This document shows positions 55,486 to 64,000 of a stretch of 64,000 nt of DNA, in pieces. How positions within the stretch are numbered: position 1 is the first letter of the stretch; the number at the start of each line of letters is the position of its first letter. The stretch is from Haematococcus lacustris (taxonomy: Eukaryota > Chlorophyta > Chlorophyceae > Chlamydomonadales > Haematococcaceae): the NCBI GenBank assembly GCA_030144725.1, contig JASKMD010000030.1, forward strand, positions 2,018,525-2,082,524, in the 5' to 3' direction. The notes beneath the pieces were generated by a model. That model searched no databases, had not been told where the DNA came from, and saw only the letters and a program-made list of their open reading frames with translations. A program made the translations under genes and the position numbers.

Positions 55486-58400
55486 ATGGCTAAGAAGAAG
55501 CACAAGAAGGACCCGGGAAAGAAACAGAAAGGTGCGTGACCCTAGCCGACTGTGGGCTACTGTGGGCTACGCGCTGTGTAATAACCCGTCGCTCCTGTTG
55601 GTTCCACTGCAGCGTCTCGTTCCGCCCAAGGCAAGCAACGCCAGAAGCGACGCGATGGCTGGGCAACGAGCAGGCGTCAGGTCCGTGTCCCCGCCTTATG
55701 TGTCCCCGCACTGTTTGTGTTGACCCCGCCTTGTGTCTTGGCCTGTCAAAATGGCAACTTTGATTGGCTGCAGGTCATCAAGGTCCCCGAGGGCGCAGTG
55801 CTGCGCGGCTGCAAGAAGACGCGGCGCAAGCTGCGGGAGCACCTCCGGCTGCGGGCTGAAACCCACTCCCAGCTCCGCGTGATTGCGTCGCTGTTTGTGC
55901 TGCGGATTTTCTTGACATGCCTGGTTGGCTACCCCTCCCCGGGGTACCTCAGCGCCCCTGAACCTCCAGCCGTGCAGCCCCCCCAACCCCCCTGATGCTC
56001 CCCCCCTACACGCCCAACCCCCACGCCCAGCCTATGCCCCTGCCCAGCCTGCCCCTGCCCAGCCTGCCAGCATGGAGTGTGACACTGACTCTGACTCCGA
56101 GTCAGACTGTGACTCTGAGCCAGAGCCACAGTCTGACTCGGAGTCGGAGTCAGAACACGAGCCAGTCACGCAGCCCCCCCAAAGGCGTTGCAGCGCCCGC
56201 CTGGCAGCCCTTGCACCCGCAGCACCCACTGGCCCTCCCTTGCCCCTTGACTGTGAGGACCCCCTGATGCTGAGACAGCTGAAATACTTCTGCATGTTCT
56301 TCGCCAACCCAAACTTCAAGACATGCTACAACCAGCTGCAGCGACGCCATGTGCGCAACCGCCACCCCATGCTCATGCCAGCCTTTGAGGACCCCAGCAA
56401 CCAGGCGCTGGTGGCCAAGCTGCATGAGCTGGGCAGCATCAACTTCAAGAATGACGCCAACACCATCGACGCACACTCCATGCAGCTGGCGGTGGCCATG
56501 CAGCAGCACTACTCCAACCCAGGCAAGTGGTGGTGGTGAATAGACTCTGGACCTGGACCTTGACATAGACCTGACCGTATACCTGACCTTAGACCTGACC
56601 TTATACCTGACCTTGTACCTGACCTGACCTGACCTGACCTGCAGAGCGCATTGTCAAGCTCTACGCCAAGGCTGCCAGGGCCCAGCTAGGCTGGAGCGGG
56701 GAGGAGGCGCAGCTGTTCATCAGGATGGCGTGCGGGTATGGCATCAACGCCCAGAGCTCAGAGCTAAAGGCCGCCACACTGGACAAGGGCCATGTGGCGG
56801 ACCTGATAAAGGAGGCCAACAAGCACCGCCGCCTACTGGGCATGAAGAAGGAAGGCTCCCTGCAGGACACCCTGCCCCTGCCCTGCCGCATGCGCCATGC
56901 AGTGCATGTGTGCCGGTGGCTAGAGCGGTGGCAGCAGCCCCACCCCCCCCCCGTGCCAGGGCAGCCAAAGCGCGGCAAGAGGCGTGGGGTTGGTCCCCGG
57001 ACCCTGACCTGCCCACCCCCCTTCACCCTCACCCCCATGGCCCTCACCCCCATGGTGGGGGTGCACTTCATCAAGGTGGACAGCAGGGTGCTGCATGGGG
57101 TGTGCAAGCAGCTGGGCCTGACCAAGGAAACTCGGGCAGCATTCACCTCAGAGCCAGCACTACGCCATCACTAGGCCAGGTGGTTCGACACCAACAAGCT
57201 TGGCAACCATGGGTTTGCTTTTGAGAGGTTGGTGGACACTGACGGTGTCAGCGTGTGCGTGCACTACACGCGCCCCCTTCCCCCTCCTCCAGCCCCACCT
57301 CCAGATGCCAGCAGCAGCAGCACCAGCAGCCGCCCAAGTGCAGCGGCAGCAGCGGCTCATGCAGTGGGGCTCCCCCACATAGGCAGGGGCATAGCTGAGA
57401 TGCGTGAGTTTGTGTTTGACCCAGACACACAGATTGGGGTGGGCATCGACCCCGGCGTCACCCAGGCAGTCAGCGCAGCCTCTGGGGTGTGGGATCCAGC
57501 AACAGGCCAGCTCATGGCAGACCAGCTCCGCCGTTGGAAGCTGACCAAGGGCGAGGTGAAGCATGCCAGCGGCCTGAACAACTCCCGCCGTGACACTGAG
57601 CGGTGGCTAGCACCGATCCAGTCCCACCTCCAGCACCTGGCAACAGCAAGCTCAGCCGGCACCTCCCTGGAGGCCAACCTGAAGCACATCACCGTCACCC
57701 TGGCCACCTGGGATGCGGTGTGGGAGGTGTACCTGGACCCCAAGTGGGCACGGCAGCAGCTGAGGCTGTACGGAGCCCAGGACCGGGCGCTGGAGCAGTT
57801 CTTCAACAAGGTGAGGGTGGGTGGGTGGGTAGGCGGGAGGGAGGGAGGGTAAGGGACTGAGAGGTGGTGGGTTAGGCATGAAACGAAAGAGTACTTGATT
57901 GTGCCATGCCTAACCTGGTGTCACCATGTCAGCCACCATGTGTGCGCCTTGTGTGCATGGCTGCAGTTGGAGAGAGAGATGGCGCAGTTGTCCATGAAGC
58001 GCCATGGGCTTGCCAAGCAGCTGGTTGTATTCTTTGGTGCAGCTACCATTGGCACAGCGGGAGGGTGGGGTGCTGACGCGGTGTTGCGTGCCTGCCGCAA
58101 GGTGGTGTGCAGGCCCAGGGGCACGGACCAGCTGCGGGGCAGGGTGGTGCTTGTGGATGAGCACCGCACCAGCCGGGTCAGCTCAGCAGTGAATGGCCAG
58201 CAGCCCTGTGAGGAGGAGCTGGACAAACTCAGTGCCACAAGGCCTGCAGGCTGGAAGCCCCCAGCAGGGCAGGTGGACCCCCGCCTGGTGCGTCCAGCCT
58301 GGAGCCAGGAGCGTGGCCAGCCAGTGCGGGGCATGATGTGGTGCCCGGTAGTGGCCCCCCGCAAGCCCCCACAGGCCCCACGCAGCAGCCAGGAAGCCAC

Positions 58401-58557
58401 ACAGCCAGCAGCCTCAGAGCCAGGGCCCAGCACTCCCGAGCCAGCCAAGCGCAGCAAGCGCACCAAGGCTGAGCCAGGGGCAGCTGAGCCCACTCAGGCC
58501 ACCAAGGGCAAGGGCAAGGGCAAGGCTGCCAAGTCCAAGCCAGTCCCGCTTTGTTGA
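55486..58557 (+). pseudogene. Fanzor gene lacking RuvC-III
   Basis: Exons 55486-55531, 55613-55680, 55774-56522, 56645-57810 and 57967-58557, nearly identical to the 31-34 kb gene. Defects: an extra C in a run at 55987-55992 shifts the frame in exon 3 (TGA at 55993); the same TAG at 57172-57174 (or the end of a 75-nt intron 57100-57174); and a 3' deletion that jumps from AAKSKPVP straight to TTTGTTGAGCTGTCATC, removing RuvC-III (LDRDCNAALN) and the C-terminus. RuvC-I (IDPGVTQAV) and VDEHRTSRVSS remain. Without the RuvC-III aspartate it should not cut DNA. Confidence 0.85.
56093..56145. repeat. Perfect 19-bp inverted repeat in Fanzor exon 3
   Basis: GACTCCGAGTCAGACTGTG and its exact reverse complement are separated by 15 nt. 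It lies in the codons for the acidic linker (SDSESDCDSE..). The same feature is in the minus copy near 33790-33842. Confidence 0.9.
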
Positions 58558-58767
58558 GCTGTCATCAGCTTACAATTAGTGCATGTTTTGTCATGCCGAC
58601 TCTACATCATAGCCCTAACGGGTCAGGCAATAGTGTAGGTGGTAGGCTCAACACTCCACACAGCCACACTGTTTGAGTCGGATCTAGTTAGTGGCTGCTA
58701 GTGGCTGCTAGTGGCTGCTAGTAGGTACTTCTGATCCGGCTCAAATGGTGGCCCTAGTGAGGGACAA
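58558..58767 (+). ncRNA. Candidate fRNA scaffold of the plus-strand Fanzor
   Basis: From GAGCTGTCATCAGCTTAC to GGGACAA, with both stems intact although the protein's end is deleted. The predicted guide starts TATGGCTGCTATAGTAC. Retention of the tail beside a dead gene is what a trans-acting or selfish RNA end would look like, but recency explains it equally well. Confidence 0.5.
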
Positions 58768-58770
58768 TAT

Positions 58771-58784
58771 GGCTGCTATAGTAC
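58771..58784. repeat. Flank repeat, target 2 (3' side of the 55-58 kb Fanzor)
   Basis: GGCTGCTATAGTAC, matching 34617-34630 in inverted orientation. Confidence 0.7.
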
Positions 58785-59369
58785 AGCGCATAGGCAAACA
58801 GTAGCTGCAAGCCATTAGCGGCAGCCCGTGATTGATGCTGTCGGGTCTTGACGAGATTGCGCCAGACCGTTTCATGCTAAATTGACTCGCACAAACCGTC
58901 ACACCTGTCGGTACTGCACCAACATGAGTTTGCGGGCCCATCTTCCTTTCTATGTGCAGTGGCAGTGCATGGTATTGCATTTGCATCACATAGCAGGCCA
59001 ACAAAACTTATTCAACAGGGAACAACATGTTGGCCTGTGAGTAATCTACCTTTCTATGCCCCTCGTCTAGTGTCTGCAACCGTGCTACCCAGTACATAGT
59101 GCCAGCTAAAAAACTGACATGCAACAGGCACTGACACGCAACATGCCAAGTACCGTACCCAGTGCATAATGCCAGCTGAAAAACAACATGTCCCATTCAA
59201 TACACAGTTGCATTTGCCTGCTTTGCCATCCCTGCCCATGGCATGGCTAATTATAGCCAAATCGCATGTCGTCTGTCAAAGAGCACTGATCCGCCTCGCC
59301 CTGCTCAGCCCAGCCCCCAGCTCAAATGCGTCTGCCCTCTCCCACAACAGCATCAGCATGACACACACA
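58785..59369. other. No gene; short tandem repeat at ~59088-59190
   Basis: ACCCAGTACATAGTGCCAGCT and ACCCAGTGCATAATGCCAGCT form a two-unit repeat. A GGAACAACATGTT stretch near 59020 resembles one near 4937. Confidence 0.5.
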
Positions 59370-59830
59370 TCTGTGCTGCAGCAGGCTCTTGGGGTGATGG
59401 CATTGGGTGCTCGTTCTTGCAGTTGCTTGGAGCGCACTCCCGGGAACTCCTTGCCTAGGGCAGAGGCCAGGCCATGAGCATAGTTTCACGGGGCGCCACG
59501 GGGCCTACCCTACGGTGGTCCAGCTGCCCTGCTAGGGGCTTCCAGCCTGCAGGCCTGGTGGTTATGCTGCGCTTCACAGGGCTGGAGGCTGTTGACAACT
59601 TAGCTAACCGGCTGAGGCAGAAATTCTCCACTGTCACCACCCTGCCTGGCTGCTTGTCTGTCTGGCTGTCTGGCTGCTTGTCTGTCTGTCAGCGTCTGTT
59701 CCTTGCGTCAGGCTGTTCCTTGCGGCAGGCCTGCAACACAGTCTTGGCACCCCTCCCGCCTTGTGTGCCAATGTCGGCGTTGCCAAAGAAGATCATCAAC
59801 TGCTTGTGTGTTCCCCAGCGTCACTGAGAC
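59370..59830 (-). pseudogene. Diverged Fanzor relic (third lineage)
   Basis: Minus strand: KQLMIFFGNADIGTQGGRGA and KTVLQACRKEQ (compare VVFFGAATIGTAGGWGADAV), then VENFCLSRL in place of VDEHRTSRV, then TTRPAGWKPLAGQLDHR. A scrap of the C-terminal tail (GKEFPGV) follows. RuvC-I and RuvC-III are absent and a GTCTGTCTGG microsatellite interrupts it. GNADIGT is closer to what I remember of other Fanzors than GAATIGT. Confidence 0.7.
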
Positions 59831-60949
59831 ACCTCGCTGAGGCATGCAAGACACACAATGTACCTGACCTCCTGGCACATGGTGCCTGCTAGATCGCCCA
59901 GGACCTGACCAGTAGCTAAGTTGTTCCTTGTTGAATGAGATTTGTATGCCTGTTAGGATAGATAGGTGACTTACACCGCGTAAGCCGTCAGCCGTTAGGC
60001 TGGTTGGCCGCCCTCCCCCTCTAGGGGTTCGGGACTTTCTGCAACGCACTTCAAAGCAAGGTGCAAAAACAAAGGTGTACATGGGCTCAAAATGACGTCA
60101 TGCAAGTTCTCATTATTGTTCCGAGCCTGGATGTTTTGAATCGTTTGCCTGTTAGGAAGAGCGTGAACCGCCACATGGAACAGGGCAGGTGGGGGCCCGC
60201 GGGTGCAGCAGCAGCAGAGCCAGACCCAGCAGCACCCACCAGCTTTGACCTCTAGCCCTAGCTAAATGTGTAGCTCTGCCCGTCCGGCTGGCTGGCTGTT
60301 GCTAGGATTCAAGAAGGCGAGGGTAGGCTGGCTCATGGCTAATTAGCTGATCAGCTGCCACTGCAGGCTGCGCCTTTGCATGGGCACACTGGGATTAGTT
60401 TGCATGGCACACTGGGATGTCCAGCTTCAGCAGCTGAGGTTTGGATACTGACTATCTGCGGATTGCATGGCTAGCGTCCTCGGCTGGCTAGCTGTAGGAG
60501 GAGCTACAGTGGAGGGAGTTTCACCCACAAGTCCACACACTACAGGGTATGTTACGCATGAGGAGGAGTGTTGTTACTGTGTAGCTTTGGTGTGCAGAGT
60601 CGATGTTCAATGCATTGTGATCGTCACCAGCAGAAGTAGGGCCAGGGCCATGTGTAGGGTGGGGCTTCATATAGGAGTTAAACACACATTATAGTAGGGC
60701 TGGAGCTCTGCTGGTGGTCAGCCCAGGTCAGCTGTGACACGCCTGATAAAATGTTCGCATGGGTCAGTTTGAGTCACACAGGCCACCTCAGGACATCGCG
60801 TTTGCACCAGCCCGCTCTATAGCTCAAGCCGTGTCTGTGTCGCTGGCCTCTAGTACGGCCGCGATGGTGGTGGGCGAACATGTTCCCTCGCGGATGAGCC
60901 TATAGTAGTGGTCTCTATCACTGGTCATCGCACAAATTGTTCCAGGGAC
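59831..60949. other. No gene; contains a copy of the dispersed repeat of 34.6-34.9 kb
   Basis: 60160-60345 matches 34640-34815 in inverted orientation. Otherwise short frames only. Confidence 0.5.
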
Positions 60950-61432
60950 GCCTTGCAAAATCACGTGACTGTCCAGTCGAGCGCAACAGGAGCCGGAGGT
61001 GCATCTCTAGTCCTAGTTTGCCCAGGTACGTGGCGCAATACCAATAAACGCGACATGCCCCATGCCTTGACTGACCAGATTTCGGTGTTTCTCTAACTGG
61101 CGCCAGGCACTAGCCAGGGCTCCATCCGCGACCGTTGGCACACACATGTGTCCGTGGCAAGCACATCTACACAATAGGTAAGGTTACTACAACATGCATG
61201 TGAGGTGTGAGTGACAGCCTCACAGCAAGCCCATGGCACGCCCAGCCATGCCACAGCCATGCCAACTAATAATATGGTAGGCCACTTAGCTACTGGCCTG
61301 TTTGCACCCATATGAAACTACAGCCCAAGTTTCATGTGGCGCTGACAATGCGTTCAGCACTAACATGGGTATGCAACCCCCCAACCTCATGTCCTCTCAC
61401 TACCACCATGTGCCATCCTATTCGGCTGCAGG

Positions 61433-61734
61433 AAGGCATGCCAAGGTTCAAGCACCCCAACCAGGGCAAATGCGTGCTCTGTTGCAAGTGCACTTGCCCC
61501 AACGTCACCAGGGTGTTCTATGCATGGGTAGCTGTGGGTGTGCACCAGGGGGAGGATGGGATGGAGGTGGCATGGCAATTGCGTCATGAAGCCTTGCGCC
61601 TTAAGGGTAGCCTCACTCGTGCCCCCGAGTACAAGCTGTATGTCATTGGGCCAGCCAGTGTTGTGGACAGCCAGTTGAAAGCGGCTTGTGATGCCAAAGA
61701 CCTCGCCCTCATTGCTCACTACGGTTGTGTATAG
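61433..61734 (+). CDS. Exon-like ORF inside the inverted-repeat element
   Basis: After CTGCAG the frame EGMPRFKHPNQGKCVLCCKC continues with TCPNVTRVFYAWVAVGVHQG and ends at 61734. The Cys cluster (CVLCCKCTCP) suggests a zinc-binding piece. Not recognised. Confidence 0.4.
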
Positions 61735-62143
61735 CTTTGTCAGAAACGGCACCAAGCTGCGAATGGAGCACCACCGTTCTCCCACCCTCCCAGCAGCTCC
61801 CACCCACCCACCCTCCCACCCACCCTCCCAGCAGCTTGTAGCAATGAGGGGCAGGGAGGGGCAGGGCTGCAGGGGCAGGGGGCTGGGCTGGCGCATGTGG
61901 CTGCAGGTCCTGCCCGGCGTCCTCCCACCATCTGGGCTGGGCTGGCGCATGTGGCTGCAACTGCCGCACAACGCCCGGTGTCCGGCCGCAGCGAGGGGCC
62001 CGCCACACAATCACAGGGGGAGGTTAGTGGCCATGCATCATATGTTTGTTTGCAACACATGTTCCTGTAGACCTCCTTGTTGCAGATCCTTAGTTCAGGG
62101 TGCATGCCCCATGGTGCATGCTATTCTTGTGTGTTTCTTGCAG

Positions 62144-62264
62144 GGTTCAAGGACACAATTGCTGCAGCATCAGAAGGATGAACATTCCATGGAGTTGGAA
62201 GTAGCCGCTATCCGGCACAGCCTACAACTTGCTGGGCAGGGGGCGACACCAAAGCTGAGCGACA
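62144..62264 (+). CDS. Second exon-like segment inside the inverted-repeat element
   Basis: Between a TTGCAG acceptor-like and a GACAG/GTTGG donor-like site the frame reads QLLQHQKDEHSMELEVAAIR and on to KLSDR. A third candidate (ILSVNGQLWQFSDTWARDSC) follows near 62561. Joined, they might be the remains of the element's gene; this is speculative. Confidence 0.3.
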
Positions 62265-63272
62265 GGTTGGTACTTACAAAGCTCCTCAATACTATACAAT
62301 GAAATGCTTGTACGACAGCAGGTAGAGAACAGCTACAACAAACAACATCTTCAGCCCTCAACCTTGCCTCAATCTGGCTCGTCATGCAGGACCCTTCTTC
62401 CTCTGCCACACAGCCTTACTAGGGAACCAATGTCACCTTCAAACCGTCAAGCTTCATGGTAAGATACGTCAACATCAGCATCAACCATCGCTCACATGCA
62501 CTTATATGCACTAGTTCTCACTTGCACTCAAGTCTGATGCCCCCTTTGTTGTGCTTGCAGCATTCTATCGGTCAACGGGCAGCTGTGGCAGTTCAGTGAC
62601 ACATGGGCTCGTGACTCATGCCCTCCTTACCTACCGGCTGTCCTCTTGCCGGCCACCCACCGTGAAGCCAGTGCGGAACATGCACATGGCTGACTGGTTA
62701 GATGCTCTGGCGGTGCACATGTCACCTGTCACCAACTAGACCCATGCTTGCCATCACACACCTCAACAGGGACACCTTGGCATGCCTTCCTGCAGCCGAA
62801 TAGGATGGCACATGGTGGTAGTGAGAGGACATGAGGTTGGGGGGTTGCATACCCATGTTAGTGCTGAACGCATTGTCAGCGCCACATGAAACTTGGGCTG
62901 TAGTTTTATATGGGTGCAAACAGGCTAGTAGCTAAGTGGCATACCATATGATTAGTTGGCATGGCTGTGGCATGGCTGGGCGTGCCATGGGCTTGCTATG
63001 AGGCTGTCACTCACACCTCACTTGCATGTCGCAGCAACCTTACCTATTGTGTAGATGTGCTTGCCACGGACACATGTGTGTGCCAATGGTCGCGGATGGA
63101 GTCCTGGCTAGTGCCTGGCGCCAGTCACAGGAACACCGAATTCCGGTCAATCGAGGCATGGGGCATGCCGCTTTTGATGGTGCTGCGCCACTTACTAGAT
63201 ATAAGTAGGACTATAGATGCACCTCCCGCCACCGTCGCGCTCGACTGGACCGTCACGTGATGCTGCACGGTG

Positions 63273-63499
63273 CTGCGATAGGCTTTCTGACCCGTACGAC
63301 CTTGCAACTACAAGCATTCAGTAGCAAGCTTGCATCTCAGGCACATTTAATGTGGAGGGCGCAACAGGCTTCAGGTCAGGCACAACCATCAGCGGGATAC
63401 AGCGCAAAAGGACGATTGCAACGCACCAGGCGCAATTGCTATCCGTGGCCTATGGCCTCCGTTCGTCAAAATTTGAAATTTCCTCAGGGCGTGTCACAG
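63273..63499. other. Short stretch without recognised features
   Basis: Lies between the inverted-repeat element and a Fanzor relic; nothing recognised. Confidence 0.4.
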
Positions 63500-63626
63500 C
63501 TGAGCCCAGGCAGCTCTGCCAGACAAGGGCAAAGAATACCCAGGCCTGGGCTACAAGCGGTCGCGAGACCGGCCACCCAAGGCCCAGCAGCAGCAGCAGC
63601 AGCAGCAGCCTGCTGTGGCGCAGTAG
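63500..63626 (+). pseudogene. Fanzor C-terminal scrap
   Basis: Plus strand reads ALPDKGKEYPGLGYKRSRDR, then PPKAQ and a Gln run, with a TAG stop at 63624-63626. It is the extreme C-terminus of the family; RuvC-III is not present. Confidence 0.75.
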
Positions 63627-63803
63627 TGTGTGCCCTTCTCTTGAGCTGTCATCAGCTGAACATTTAACGTATGTTTGTCATGCGCCCATGCTATGTGCAA
63701 TGTGCATGGGACAGAACACCACACAGCCCCCATCACACGCACCTGAGTGGTCCCTAGTGGTCGCTAGTGGCCCGACTCTGATGTAGGCCTTAGTGAGGGA
63801 CGA
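63627..63803 (+). ncRNA. Diverged fRNA-like tail
   Basis: Keeps the landmarks of the other tails (GAGCTGTCATCAGCT after the stop, a GTGGTC/GCTAGTGG stretch, terminus CTTAGTGAGGGACGA at 63789-63803) while most bases between differ. This pattern supports selection on the ends of the tail. Confidence 0.45.
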
Positions 63804-64000
63804 GGGGGTGGAGTGGGCCATCACAGTGACTCTTGCCTTGCTAGAATAGTAAGGCTTGGCAACCCCCTTTACACATTTTGCAATCTTCGCCGGTTCTGTC
63901 ACCCAACGAATTTCGCAACCGTCACCGGCTTCAATCTCTGCCCGGCTTGTCGGTCCCTTATTCTCGTATAGACCTACACCGCATGTCTGGAGCCAAGGTG
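63804..64000. other. Window end, nothing recognised
   Basis: Flank of the last Fanzor scrap; no gene or repeat seen in this short stretch. Confidence 0.4.

Larger units (their letters stand above)
55309..58770 (+). mobile_element. Fanzor element, plus-strand copy
   Basis: From the target-1 repeat through the leader (AGTCAGTGCATACCCCC, ...TTTTGATGAGGTGCCCAGTG, ACACAACCGTGTATTTTTCA), the gene, and the non-coding tail ending GGGACAA at 58761-58767, followed by TAT and the target-2 repeat. Left and right flanks are not copies of each other; they pair instead with the flanks of the 31-34 kb element. Confidence 0.8.
60950..63272. mobile_element. Candidate DNA transposon with ~500-bp terminal inverted repeats
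   Basis: 60950-61447 and 62774-63272 are inverted copies, roughly 90 percent identical by eye, enclosing 1.3 kb. Both arms encode, reading inward, a conserved HVTVQSSAT..GGAS and a terminal SVFL. Long inverted ends of this size occur in MULE-type transposons and fold-back elements. I found no transposase signature and no certain target duplication. Confidence 0.6.

Overview
The window looks like nuclear DNA of a chlorophycean green alga (Chlamydomonadales; Haematococcus/Chlamydomonas-like). The evidence is GC-rich sequence, short GT...GCAG introns, a six-exon ISY1 splicing-factor gene (43940-45876), chromodomain Ty3/gypsy retrotransposons, and Fanzor-type (eukaryotic TnpB-like) RNA-guided nuclease genes. 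The species call is inference. Almost everything except ISY1 is mobile or repeated DNA.

Layout. 1-1255: tandem satellites, one built from the palindrome TACAGTACTGTA. 1387-6347: a segmental duplication (second copy 22276-27212) carrying a Fanzor deletion derivative. 6310-8047: Fanzor-like relic, long GGGCCA array, interstitial CCCTAA telomere-type array. 8049-10507: a second duplication (other copy 29170-31626). 10508-21327: gypsy element 1, with TSD CCTGG, inserted into a Fanzor copy (9827-10507 plus 21328-22540). Gypsy 1 is itself split by a 5.87-kb CACTA-like DNA transposon (11632-17500) whose ends are packed with inverted subterminal repeats. 27213-29853: a non-coding LTR retrotransposon (TSD GTTGG). 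30946-34616: the most complete Fanzor element (minus strand). 35000-41644: gypsy element 2 (TSD CATTA). 42359-43358: truncated Fanzor. 43940-45876: ISY1. 46248-47920 and 50919-52532: a third duplication. 51940-53984: a divergent Fanzor with intact 5' exons and TATA-like promoter but a deleted core. 55309-58767: a plus-strand Fanzor element lacking RuvC-III. 59370-63803: Fanzor relics and a candidate transposon with ~0.5-kb inverted ends.

How it works together. The Fanzor copies share a constant, structured, non-coding 3' end that stops at TAGTGAGGGACAA. Each copy then runs into different flanking DNA, which is the arrangement expected of a Fanzor guide RNA (fRNA): scaffold, then guide. The flank just beyond the 3' end reappears at the 5' end of an element as a 14-19 bp direct repeat starting near GGCTG. 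For the two large inverted copies (30.9-34.6 kb and 55.3-58.8 kb) these flank repeats are swapped between copies. That is the expected trace of a recombination between them that inverted the ~20.7 kb containing gypsy 2 and ISY1.

Most element genes carry breaks: in-frame TAG or TGA stops, homopolymer frameshifts, internal deletions. Some homopolymer indels could be assembly errors. All homology calls are from motif recognition by eye; no database search was run.
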